This document shows positions 16,881 to 25,302 of a stretch of 64,000 nt of DNA, one piece after another. A model generated the notes under the pieces. That model saw only the letters and a list, made by a program, of their open reading frames with translations, was not told where the DNA came from and did no database searches. Position 1 is the first letter of the stretch; the number at the start of each line of letters is the position of its first letter. The position numbers were made by a program, and so were the translations under genes. This DNA comes from Colwellia psychrerythraea (GTDB taxonomy: Bacteria > Pseudomonadota > Gammaproteobacteria > Enterobacterales > Alteromonadaceae): the NCBI RefSeq assembly GCF_000764185.1, contig NZ_JQEC01000002.1, positions 124,001 through 188,000 on the forward strand. Reading direction: 5' to 3'.

Positions 16881-17639
16881 CTACTGAGAAATATACTTAG
16901 CTAACATAGCAAAACACATAAATACTACTAAGTACCTTAGATAATTGACTGGTATTTTAAATAAACAATGTGAGCCTAACCAAGCACCAATAAATTGCCC
17001 AACCATCATTGTTAGCCCAACCATCCAAATAACTTGCCCTGCAAAAATAAATACAATGAGTGAGGCAATGTTAGTGGAGAAATTTAAGGTTTTGGCAATA
17101 GCCGTGGCTTCAAGAAACTTCTGACCACGTAATGCTCGCCCTGCCAAAGTAAAAAACGAGCCGGTACCTGGACCAAATATGCCGTCATAACAGCCAATGA
17201 TTGGTACAACAAATCTTTTATAGTTAACCGAAGATACTTTTGCCGGTTTATTATCTTCATCAATCGTCGGGGTAAATAAAAAATAAAGTCCAATAATGGT
17301 AATGACAATTGGAATAACCATTGTCAGCATTTGTGCATCAATAAACTGAATGATTAATGTACCAATAGCAGAGCCAATAAAAGCACAGAGCATAAGGTAT
17401 TTCACCTGATGCCAGCGCACTCGCCTGCCACGTAACATCATCACGCTAGCCGTAGCAGTACCCATACATGATTGCAGTTTATTAGTCGCCAGCGCTGACA
17501 GCGGCGGCATGCCACTCATCATTAAAGCTGGCAGCGTCAGTAAACCTCCTCCACCTGCTAAGGTATCAAGAAATCCGGCAACAATAGCGACGGTAAATAA
17601 AAATAAGGCAATCTCAATGGTTAAACTGGCAAATTCCAA
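16881..17639 (-). CDS. TauE/SafE-family (TSUP) sulfite/organic-anion permease
   Basis: This 252-residue inner-membrane protein has about eight helices in two halves. Each half carries the family motif: FLDTLAGGGGLLTLPALM near the start and GCYDGIFGPGTGSFFTLAG at about residues 148-166. TSUP proteins move sulfite, taurine or other small organosulfur anions, commonly outward. The start is a TTG at 17639; gagga lies 6 bases before it, and the nearby ATG is out of frame. It stands alone between an intergenic region and a possible decayed transporter fragment, so context does not fix its substrate. Confidence 0.85.
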   Translation of the reverse strand: MEFASLTIEIALFLFTVAIVAGFLDTLAGGGGLLTLPALMMSGMPPLSALATNKLQSCMGTATASVMMLRGRRVRWHQVKYLMLCAFIGSAIGTLIIQFIDAQMLTMVIPIVITIIGLYFLFTPTIDEDNKPAKVSSVNYKRFVVPIIGCYDGIFGPGTGSFFTLAGRALRGQKFLEATAIAKTLNFSTNIASLIVFIFAGQVIWMVGLTMMVGQFIGAWLGSHCLFKIPVNYLRYLVVFMCFAMLAKYISQ

Positions 17640-17922
17640 GATGCATCCTCAAAATAGAATTATAGAATAAAGGCGATATAAATAAGCAACCGAGACTTTA
17701 AGCAAGTGTCGCGTAATTAGCAAGACAGCAAGCCGATAATCAATTTCAAAGAGATAAATGGAAAGCAGAACTAGTGGACTTAAGAATCAAAGCTCTAGCG
17801 GTGATCAGGGTTAGATTTTATATCGACAAGACTTCATCAAGAGGTAATAAGAAAATTGGCTAAAATATGTAATTAAGGAGAAAAAGAAACTTCCTTTACC
17901 CCCTTTATTTAGTTTGTTAGCG

Positions 17923-18363
17923 CTAATTGTACCGATTTACTGAAAAATCAACGTCTTGCTCCTTATTCAAATCGACAATAATTGTTTCGCCACCAAAACC
18001 ATGTTTATTACATTTGGCTCGTACTATTACCTTAGAAGTTGCTAATGGAATTTGGATTTTACATCGACTACGGGTAAATGGTTGCTCATTATCGTGAGGG
18101 TGGCCAAGCGTACGGTATGCAAGTGGATTACCCGCTAAGTCTATCACCTCCCAGCCGTCGGCGTAATGTTCCCAGCCTTGATCATTGTGGCGAACCGACG
18201 TATCAAAACACCAATTACCGCTAGATCTTTGAGTGGCGACAACATGGACAACCTGAGCAAAATCTAAGGAAGGGGAATAAGTATCTATATCAAATTTTGA
18301 TGCAAACACTGATGGAGTAAAGACTGGTAAAAAAAACATCGATAATATTAATAGTAGTTTCAT
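17923..18363 (-). CDS. Exported hypothetical protein
   Basis: This 146-residue protein has a signal peptide ending at VFA|SKFD. The mature part is about 120 residues and beta-rich, with three cysteines: one in SGNWCFDTS, one in RSRCKIQI and one in RAKCNKHGFGG. It also has tryptophan-bearing turns (GWEHYADGWEVIDL). The cysteines imply at least one disulfide in the periplasm. I do not recognise a family. It is a single gene with its own upstream gap, just before the second PepSY operon in the opposite sense of flow. Confidence 0.6.
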   Translation of the reverse strand: MKLLLILSMFFLPVFTPSVFASKFDIDTYSPSLDFAQVVHVVATQRSSGNWCFDTSVRHNDQGWEHYADGWEVIDLAGNPLAYRTLGHPHDNEQPFTRSRCKIQIPLATSKVIVRAKCNKHGFGGETIIVDLNKEQDVDFSVNRYN

Positions 18364-18538
18364 CTAATTCTAATTCCCTCTAATAATTTTTATGTAGAGG
18401 TCTTAGTAATTCCATCTACTTGGTTACTTTATAATCTACCGAAAAATGATTTAATTTCAATCTCTTAATTTCAATATTTTAGTTTTTGTGGCTATACCCA
18501 CGGTTCATAAAATTCAGATGACACACTTCAACCCCCCC

Positions 18539-18862
18539 TTAAGCAATAAAGATACTCATGCTAGCTATTAATGATAATACAATGGCTAATTCGGGAACTA
18601 TTTTTGCTCGATAGGTTAATAATAATATCAGTAATAAGGTTGCGATAGTGAGCGCACCAAATAACAGTGCAGGGCCGATAGACCAACCATACATATCGAC
18701 ACTTAAATAGCCGGTAAACAACAACAATAACCAAGCAAATGGCCGGAAGAATCGCACTGCCAGCATAGAAACTTCAGATTCTAACACTTGCTCTCTGTGC
18801 TTAGTCATGGCTAAACAAAATAACACCATGATAGAGAAACTTAAGCTGGTTAATACTAACAT
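18539..18862 (-). CDS. DUF3325-like small membrane protein
   Basis: From ATG 18862 the protein has 107 residues and four hydrophobic helices. The CLAMTKHREQVLE segment follows the first helix and is characteristic of the DUF3325 type found beside PepSY_TM genes in siderophore loci. The ATG overlaps the upstream TAA (TAATG), and aaggag lies 8 bases before it, so this start is preferred to the GTG at 18868. It is the last gene of the second Fur-linked operon. Its role is unknown. Confidence 0.68.
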   Translation of the reverse strand: MLVLTSLSFSIMVLFCLAMTKHREQVLESEVSMLAVRFFRPFAWLLLLFTGYLSVDMYGWSIGPALLFGALTIATLLLILLLTYRAKIVPELAIVLSLIASMSIFIA

Positions 18863-20508
18863 TAGCACTTCTCCTTATTCACTTGCTGCAATGGCAGTAG
18901 GCTTTCATTAGCCACTTGTACTGGTCGATTAGTTTGTTTTTCTATTTCTCTATCATTATTTGCTCGTTTACTTATCTGTAATGTTTTAAATTTATAGGCG
19001 GCGAAGGCAAAACAGCCGCCAACAAGCAATAAGGTTAAATCAAATCCCGCTAAATTCCAGTCTTGTTTGTTAAGGCTGTTGAACAGATGTTTGTCTGTAG
19101 TGAGTGCATTCACTAATGGTAGCCCTATATACACTAGTGTTGCCAATTGTAATTGCTCATACCACGCTTTAGCTGCTGGGCGGAACATCGGATAGATTAA
19201 TAATATTGCCCAACTAATAAACATTACATTAGCTTCCCAATTAATTCGATTAGCCATATCAAGCGGCAACAAACGATTAGCATAAAAGTACATGGCGATG
19301 GCAATAGGCAAACCAACTATAGTACCAATATTAAGTTGCTCAACCAGTCGATAACCAAAGTCAGGACCATTGGTCTTTTTCATTTGTTTTGGTTTGCGTT
19401 TAGTTGTCCACAAAATTAAGCCTGAAGCAATCATCGCGCTGCCAATGAGACCAGTAAAAAAATACACCCAGCGGGCAACCGGGCCAGAAAATTGGCCTTC
19501 ATGTAAAGAGAAGAAACCATTATGTATCATAGCCGCAACAGTATACTGCTTATGTTTTGATAGTATGATCTCACCTGTTACAGCATTTACTGTTATTTCA
19601 TCGTCAGGGTTATAAGTGATATCAGTTTCGTGCCGAACAAAAAGTGCGTGGGCATTAACATCATTAGCAGCAAACATTTCAACATAACTTAATTCACTCG
19701 CCTGCCAGGTGGTTTTTGCCTGCTGGTATAAGAATGAAATATCTAACATCTTCGCGGCTTGGTTTGTTTTGTCTAAATGCACTGTTCTCGGATATATCTC
19801 TTTGCGCATTTCCCTATATTCATCTTCATTGGTTTGTAAATTAGTACTGAGCACCATGTAAGTAAAAAGGAAAAACAGTAAACCACTGTAGGTAATCATA
19901 AAGTGAAATGGCAGCGCAATAACACTTAATACATTGTGAATGTCTAACCAACCAGGCAAACCTTTTTTGGCTCTAAAGGTAAAAAAATCGGTGAATATTT
20001 TTTTATGAATAACGACACCCGTGATAACGGCAAGCAACATTAACATGCTACAAAAACCAACAATCCAATAACTAATATTGGTTGATAAATAATGTAAACG
20101 ATAGTGCATTCGGTACAGTAACCGGCCACCACCAGTTGCCCTTCGCTCAACTTTATCCCCCGTATTTACATCCAATACTTTTATTTTATATTTGCCACGT
20201 TTTTTACCCGGCTCTGCTGGATGTCGCCAACCAACACGCAAGTTTTGATCTCGTATATTGGGTAGCATGATATCCCACCCATCAGCCCCCTCTGCGTGTT
20301 TTTCTAAGTAAATTTGGGCGGTATCAAGTAATTCTTCAGTACTTATTTGCTGTACTACAAAAGGTCTTTCTGGCTCCATCCAACGGGTGATTTCTTGATA
20401 AAAATAGCCTAAGCTACCGGTTAAAAACATGAAAAATAATATCCAACCAACCACTAAGCCGACCCAAGTATGAAACCACTTCATTGATTGTCTAAAATTA
20501 TCTTTCAT
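18862..20508 (-). CDS. PepSY-associated transmembrane protein, second copy
   Basis: This 548-residue inner-membrane protein is a paralogue of the product of 4348-6000. It shares the head MKWFHTWVGLVVGWILFFMF, a large periplasmic loop, the conserved HYRLHYLS and DIHNVLSVIALPFHFMITY histidine segments, a second periplasmic region with HNGFFSLHEGQFSG, and a final helix cluster. In the related siderophore reductases such histidines bind cofactors, but that is not shown here. Its ATG overlaps the upstream TAA by one base (TAATG), and the downstream gene is coupled in the same way. The C-terminal 40 residues are polar and cytosolic. Confidence 0.8.
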   Translation of the reverse strand: MKDNFRQSMKWFHTWVGLVVGWILFFMFLTGSLGYFYQEITRWMEPERPFVVQQISTEELLDTAQIYLEKHAEGADGWDIMLPNIRDQNLRVGWRHPAEPGKKRGKYKIKVLDVNTGDKVERRATGGGRLLYRMHYRLHYLSTNISYWIVGFCSMLMLLAVITGVVIHKKIFTDFFTFRAKKGLPGWLDIHNVLSVIALPFHFMITYSGLLFFLFTYMVLSTNLQTNEDEYREMRKEIYPRTVHLDKTNQAAKMLDISFLYQQAKTTWQASELSYVEMFAANDVNAHALFVRHETDITYNPDDEITVNAVTGEIILSKHKQYTVAAMIHNGFFSLHEGQFSGPVARWVYFFTGLIGSAMIASGLILWTTKRKPKQMKKTNGPDFGYRLVEQLNIGTIVGLPIAIAMYFYANRLLPLDMANRINWEANVMFISWAILLIYPMFRPAAKAWYEQLQLATLVYIGLPLVNALTTDKHLFNSLNKQDWNLAGFDLTLLLVGGCFAFAAYKFKTLQISKRANNDREIEKQTNRPVQVANESLLPLQQVNKEKC

Positions 20509-20828
20509 TAGCTAGCCACACCATTAAACTGCATCAACAACCAAGTTGCTACAACAAAGGAAATGGATAATTTGAGCAAACCTAACCATGCCTTTGTTGC
20601 CGTTTTCACTGAAAAAACCCACATGGCAACACAGGCGTAAACGATGAAAGTTAACATCAAACCTATGTGAATGGCTTGGTATTTGCCAACACTTGTCATA
20701 AGTAATTGGCTGATAAAAAACGAGCTTGCAGTCGCTAAGATATAACCACCTAAAGTAGCGGCTAATACTCTGGATAATACTGACCATCGTGGGCTAGAGA
20801 AATTGAGTTTATTGACAAGGTAAGGCAC
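20508..20828 (-). CDS. DUF3649-like small membrane protein
   Basis: This 106-residue protein has three hydrophobic helices and the conserved MWVFSVKTATKAWLGL segment shared with the product of 6007-6261. It is the first gene of the second PepSY operon and ends in TAATG overlap with the PepSY gene. The start is GTG 20828 with gga about 6 bases upstream; there is no in-frame ATG before residue 43, which lies past the first helix. A Fur-like box lies 113-131 bases upstream. Confidence 0.66.
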   Translation of the reverse strand: MPYLVNKLNFSSPRWSVLSRVLAATLGGYILATASSFFISQLLMTSVGKYQAIHIGLMLTFIVYACVAMWVFSVKTATKAWLGLLKLSISFVVATWLLMQFNGVAS

Positions 20829-20940
20829 TATGGTTCCATGCTCGCATTGGCAAGCGCACTAGATAAAACAGTAAGTAAGAATTGCTGTTACATCTGCACA
20901 TTCTTAAACATAAAAAGATTATTGCTAGCATAGCAAAAAG

Positions 20941-20959
20941 ATAAATGTAAATCATTACC
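20941..20959. promoter_or_regulatory. Fur-box-like operator upstream of the second PepSY operon
   Basis: The sequence ataaatgtaaatcattacc matches about 13 of 19 Fur consensus positions by eye, the best of the four candidates in this window. It lies upstream of the reverse-strand operon starting at 20828. Confidence 0.5.
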
Positions 20960-21416
20960 ATTTAACTTACACTGGATGATTACTTGATAACTTCATTCTT
21001 GATCAATTATTTACGCTTTCACATTTGTTTGCATTTTCAAACAAATTAACCTTTATGAGTAATCGGAGCATATTTTGTTTTGCCAAAGTAGCACTAAATT
21101 TCAGGCTATATATCTAAATTTAGCCTTACTTCTCCCATACCTAATTTTATGCAAACTATGCACACTCAGAAAACGGAACCGCGGATGATACTGCCATAGA
21201 AAGATTCAGGTCGTCGATCGTAACGTCACTAAAAAACTAACCTCTTCTGGCATCGCAATCGCCAGAAATTGGCTAAAGTGAGACCTAGCCGAGTGCTATT
21301 AAACCAAGTAACCTGAACTCTGGATAAGCAGATTTTTCGATTGCGGTCATGAAATAGACTCATTTGAGTGTTAGAATAGTTGCAGAATTAGCTATTTCCC
21401 CTCCAATGAGAATTTT
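20960..21416. other. Long intergenic region without a supported gene
   Basis: About 460 bases lie between the second Fur-like box and gph. A 7-bp hairpin (ttctggc / gccagaa, 21245-21267) is visible. On the reverse strand a short open stretch near 21173-21230 (FFSDVTIDDLNLSMAV) could be chance or a remnant. No start signals or known element are recognised. Confidence 0.4.
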
Positions 21417-22097
21417 GTGACTCTTCAAGAAAAAAGTGTACTGTTATTCGATCTCGATGGCACCTTAGTTGATAGTGCCCCTGACCTTGCCTTAGCTGTA
21501 AATAAAACCCTTCGTGATTTAAATAAAGAAGAGTTTGATACACAAATTATTCATCACTGGGTTGGCAATGGTGCCAAGGTCTTAATTGAACGGGCATTAT
21601 CTGGTTCATCTAAAATCAACGAACAATTAGACTCGGCACTTGCTCAGGATGCATTAACTATTTTCTTAGCGCATTATCAACAATGTTTATGCGTAGAATC
21701 AATTCTGTATGACGATGTAAAATCTGGCTTAGTTAGCTTAAAAAATGCTGGCTATCGCCTAGCTATTATTACCAATAAACCGACGGTATTCATTCAACCA
21801 ATCTTGAGTGGTTTAGGTATCGATAACCTATTTGAATTATTAATTGGCGGCGATACCTTACCAGTGAGAAAGCCAAACCCAGCGCCGCTAAATTATGCCT
21901 TAGCGCAGCTTAAAGTTACCGCTGATCAGTGTGTGATGATTGGCGACTCGCGAAACGATATTTTAGCTGCAAAAGCGGCGAATATAGACAGCGTTGGTTT
22001 AACTTATGGTTATAACTATGGTGAAGATATCAATCAATATCAGCCAGAGTGGTGTTTTGATAGCTTTGCAGAGCTACTAGCAGCGCTGCAACGTTAA
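21417..22097 (+). CDS. gph: Phosphoglycolate phosphatase (HAD family)
   Basis: This 226-residue soluble HAD hydrolase is of normal length for Gph, which removes 2-phosphoglycolate formed during DNA repair. Motif I is LFDLDGTLVDSAPDLALAVN at residues 10-29. The motif II region is IITNKP, the conserved lysine lies in RKPNP, and motif IV is MIGDSRNDILAAKAA. All catalytic residues are present. The start is a GTG at 21417; the upstream ATG at 21406 is out of frame and closes at once, and only weak Shine-Dalgarno similarity (tgaga) precedes the GTG. It is a single gene, convergent with an FAD oxidoreductase. Confidence 0.9.
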   Translation: MTLQEKSVLLFDLDGTLVDSAPDLALAVNKTLRDLNKEEFDTQIIHHWVGNGAKVLIERALSGSSKINEQLDSALAQDALTIFLAHYQQCLCVESILYDDVKSGLVSLKNAGYRLAIITNKPTVFIQPILSGLGIDNLFELLIGGDTLPVRKPNPAPLNYALAQLKVTADQCVMIGDSRNDILAAKAANIDSVGLTYGYNYGEDINQYQPEWCFDSFAELLAALQR

Positions 22098-22114
22098 TCT
22101 AATCTGGTTATCCT

Positions 22115-22136
22115 AGCTTGCTTTAAAGCAGGCTTT
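22115..22136. terminator. Weak terminator-like hairpin between gph and the convergent oxidoreductase
   Basis: A 7-bp stem with one wobble pair (agcttgc / gcaggct) and a 6-base loop is followed by only TT. It lies in the 37-base gap between convergent genes and overlaps the last codons of the reverse gene. Confidence 0.35.
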
Positions 22137-23619
22137 ATAGGTTTTTTGCCAAAGCAATAGGGTAGTCACGCTGTTTGGCTAAGGCAATTGCCTTTTCTGT
22201 TACTTCAACTGAAGAGCATTGCTGACTTATAGGAAAATAATGTTCAGTTAGAAACTTACCTAGTTCAACCTCTGCTATTAATCCACAATCTACTAAATTT
22301 TTTAATATGGCATCCGCAGCAGCCAGCGCTGAAGAAGCTTTAACAATTTCAGTGCGGGCATAATGTTGACCATAAAAAGAGACGTCTGCTGCACGTAAGT
22401 CTGCATCTTCTCCAGGAATTTGTTGAGCGCCAAATAGTGGCTTTGCTGCGGCTTCTGCGCTGCTAAAAGTCGGGATAAACTGGGCAATATGTTCAATAGA
22501 TCCTAAGGTTCTATTACTGATCAGCTGCTCAGGCCATTGTTTATCAATCTTTTCGAGAAAACGTTGTGCTAATTTGGGTTGAGCACTTTTTTGACAACTC
22601 GCCACTAAACCTTGATCAAATAGTGTGATGTCTTGGGTCATACCATGTAGTTGAAAGTAACCATCGGGATAAGGGGTTAGTTGCGCCATGCCTTGAGGGG
22701 TACCACGCTCACCATAAAAAACCACTTCAGGCCATAAACCTTGGCATTTAGACCAATGAGCAACATAAGCGGCTTTAAACTCCACCATACGTTGCCGCTT
22801 AGCACTTACCATGTCATCAATTTCACCACTTTTAAAACCACAGGCATTAATAACGTAATCATAATGATTATGTTCAATCACTTGGCTGTGTTGTTGCTGA
22901 GTCGAGACTTGCCAGCCTAAGCAATTTTCTTGTTGAGTAATGGCGATAACTTGGCTGCTAGTTTTAAGGTGACAGCTGGGCAAACGATCTATCGCTAAAT
23001 TGCTAATAGCTGCAAAACGAAATGCAGATAAACCATATTCTTGCACCAGTAATAGCGGAAATTTAAGGCTTTCTAAGTCAACATTTTGTGCAAAAGCAAC
23101 TAACCAATCACTGTCATTTTGTGCCACACTAGGTAGCGGTAACTCAAGTAAAACATCAAGCTCTGCTCGGGAATAAAATCTAAAATAATTTTCTGGCTCA
23201 CCTAGCACTTTATTCCTGACATCTTCTGCCACTAGATCTGCATATCTAGCTCTTAGTTTCTTTAATCGAGGCAATAGATCTGTAGGTTGACCATGATCCG
23301 TTTTAGGCAAGGCAATAAGTGTTGGCCGAATATTAACGCTGTGCGGGTATACTTTAACGGTATCTATCGATTGTTGTAATAACGTGAGGCACTGTTGATC
23401 ACAAATTTCACGGTACAAATTACCACCAGCATGCAAATGGCAAATAGGTGGGCCATTAACTAAGCTAGGGCCTTTTTCTATTAGCGTGGTATCTAACCCT
23501 AATTCAGCAAATCGCAAAGCTATTGTAGAGCCAGCAACTCCACCACCGATAATGGCAATTTTGGCTTTTGAACTGAGAATTGGCTGATGTACTGCTCGGC
23601 TTGCTTGGGCTTTATTCAT
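22135..23619 (-). CDS. FAD-dependent oxidoreductase (DAO-like fold)
   Basis: This 494-residue protein has a Rossmann dinucleotide motif near its N terminus (AIIGGGVAGSTIALRFAELG, then the acidic LIEKG). A second FAD-contact region is YDYVINACGFKSGEIDD at about residues 252-268. The overall plan fits the D-amino-acid-oxidase-like superfamily. No signal peptide or membrane helix is visible, so it is probably cytosolic. The C-terminal part includes SIEHIAQFIPTFSSAEAAAK, which I cannot assign. The neighbours gph and a CWC zinc protein do not indicate the substrate. Confidence 0.7.
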   Translation of the reverse strand: MNKAQASRAVHQPILSSKAKIAIIGGGVAGSTIALRFAELGLDTTLIEKGPSLVNGPPICHLHAGGNLYREICDQQCLTLLQQSIDTVKVYPHSVNIRPTLIALPKTDHGQPTDLLPRLKKLRARYADLVAEDVRNKVLGEPENYFRFYSRAELDVLLELPLPSVAQNDSDWLVAFAQNVDLESLKFPLLLVQEYGLSAFRFAAISNLAIDRLPSCHLKTSSQVIAITQQENCLGWQVSTQQQHSQVIEHNHYDYVINACGFKSGEIDDMVSAKRQRMVEFKAAYVAHWSKCQGLWPEVVFYGERGTPQGMAQLTPYPDGYFQLHGMTQDITLFDQGLVASCQKSAQPKLAQRFLEKIDKQWPEQLISNRTLGSIEHIAQFIPTFSSAEAAAKPLFGAQQIPGEDADLRAADVSFYGQHYARTEIVKASSALAAADAILKNLVDCGLIAEVELGKFLTEHYFPISQQCSSVEVTEKAIALAKQRDYPIALAKNL

Positions 23620-23767
23620 AAAGGTGACAATAAAATTGTTTTCATAGCAAACATTTTACTATCCTGAGCGTTACTTTCGTAGTACTAAATCATAAATAAT
23701 TGTTGTTCGCATGTGTCTTTCTTTTTACACCGCTTAAAATTGTCTTTATTTAGGCCATTTATTACTG

Positions 23768-23989
23768 TTATTCCTCTTTTCTGACAATTTTTGATGTTTG
23801 CTGCTGATTATAATGCTCAATACAGCTATTACAAATACAAGTCTTTGCCTTAAACTCGACAGGAACTTGCGCTAGCAGTGCTGCTGGCACTTTGGTATTC
23901 ATACACCAGCAACCCTTGTTAGACTTAACATCGCAACGATTACTTTGTTTACATAGAGGACAAATACTGTCATTCACTCGTTTAATCAT
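23768..23989 (-). CDS. Small cysteine-rich CWC-family protein
   Basis: This 73-residue protein has cysteines in the pattern CPLCKQSNRC, CWC and CICNSC, matching the cysteine-rich CWC family, which is presumed to bind zinc. The central GCWCMN segment gives the family its name. No signal peptide is visible. It lies about 150 bases upstream of the FAD oxidoreductase gene on the same strand and could be co-transcribed. Molecular role unknown. Confidence 0.8.
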   Translation of the reverse strand: MIKRVNDSICPLCKQSNRCDVKSNKGCWCMNTKVPAALLAQVPVEFKAKTCICNSCIEHYNQQQTSKIVRKEE

Positions 23990-24100
23990 AGTTGCTCAGT
24001 TCACTGGAATAGACTATTGCTCTTACAACATTGAACTAATTACTCATTGCAGTGTTAAAGAAAACTGACTTCATTATACCAAAAATTTAAATTCAGGCAT

Positions 24101-24122
24101 AAAAAAACGACCCGAAGGTCGC
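24101..24122 (-). terminator. Terminator of the PEP-CTERM protein gene
   Basis: Read on the reverse strand, a 5-6 bp GC-rich stem (gcgacc / ggtcg) closed by a TTCG tetraloop is followed by seven Ts. It lies about 40 bases past the stop at 24161. Confidence 0.8.
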
Positions 24123-24160
24123 TTTAGCCATATACTCGATTTATAAAATAAAAAGAATAT

Positions 24161-24931
24161 TTAAGCTGAAAAATCATTCGCTTTAGTTTTACGGCTTTTA
24201 GCCATAAAGCCTAAGGCTATTAACATAAGTAATAAAGTTGTTGGCTCAGGTACGCTAGTAGGTCGGTTAACACTTACTACGCCATCTACTACATCGTTTG
24301 CACATGACATAGCCCAGCTAAATGCTAATTGTGAAGCATTTTGAAATGCATCAATACCATTTACGTTAAAGCTAAAACTAATCAGGTCATAATTATCACG
24401 ATTAGGTCCAGTATTTTGTCTATCTACAGACCAAGCGCTTTGTTGCCCTGTACCTATAGTATTACCTGCTACAACCTGACCATCTTGAACCTGGCTAGAG
24501 TTATTATGATATTCTTTAGCGGATACCGTTGAACCTATCTCAGTAAAAGTACCAGTATTATTCCAGTGATCTTGACTGTAATATTGGGTACGTTCTCTAT
24601 CAGCATCGGATAATACAAAAGCGTAGTCAAATGGAGAGCTTGCACCGCCAGTACCAATAAGAAGATCGCCTAAGACGATATTACCATTGCCATAGCCAGT
24701 ACTATATTCATTATTGTAATCAACAAAGTTAGTATAAATATCAACAGTAATTAAACCATCACTTGCCCATTGAACATCCATTTTATCAATTTCATATTTC
24801 CAACCACCAACAGCATCATTATTAGCATCATCGATCGTTGTATCAACGAGAAAGTCAGCAGCAAATACGTTAGCAGATGAAAATAACGCGGTTATTGCAA
24901 AAATTTTAAATACATTTTTAATTAAAGTCAT
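24161..24931 (-). CDS. PEP-CTERM sorting-domain protein
   Basis: This 256-residue exported protein has a signal peptide ending at VFA|ADF. The body of about 200 residues is rich in Asn, Asp, Gly and Tyr and beta-structured. The C-terminal tail has a VPEPTT motif followed by a hydrophobic helix (LLLMLIALGFMA) and a basic end (KSRKTKA), the PEP-CTERM signal that exosortase recognises and removes. Two cysteines appear (MSCAND is one). Such proteins reach the surface or the exopolysaccharide matrix. It is divergent from the PrsT-like TPR gene, and no exosortase gene lies in the window, so sorting machinery must be elsewhere. The passenger function is unknown. Confidence 0.85.
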   Translation of the reverse strand: MTLIKNVFKIFAITALFSSANVFAADFLVDTTIDDANNDAVGGWKYEIDKMDVQWASDGLITVDIYTNFVDYNNEYSTGYGNGNIVLGDLLIGTGGASSPFDYAFVLSDADRERTQYYSQDHWNNTGTFTEIGSTVSAKEYHNNSSQVQDGQVVAGNTIGTGQQSAWSVDRQNTGPNRDNYDLISFSFNVNGIDAFQNASQLAFSWAMSCANDVVDGVVSVNRPTSVPEPTTLLLMLIALGFMAKSRKTKANDFSA

Positions 24932-25302
24932 AGTCTTAATACTTTATCACTTTCAAATTTAGGGTAAGGAGTTTGTGTTTATTCAACACAAATCATTAGT
25001 CGACCAATGTTAAAGCAATTATTGTTCCAACAATTCAATGTCGCCATTTAACAACACCTTAGACATATTACGTTGCAACACCTATCGAGTAAAGCATTCT
25101 GCTGTAAAAAAACCTGACAAGACAATTAATAACTTTAACGAGCTATATAAATATATTTTTCAACAAAGTTACTATCAATGTTACTATTTTCCCAATGAAT
25201 ATCTTTCAATAGATTTACACTTAATTCATATGGCGAAGAACCTGGCTAAGTTAACTAGGGTTGGTAATGGCCGTATAAACAGATCATTAAAATCGGTATC
25301 AC
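24932..25302. other. Divergent promoter region between PEP-CTERM gene and prsT-like gene
   Basis: This 371-base AT-rich region must contain both promoters. A forward open frame starting at 25038 overlaps the TPR gene start and has no domain or ribosome-binding site, so I treat it as chance. No operator or RNA structure is recognisable. Confidence 0.45.
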
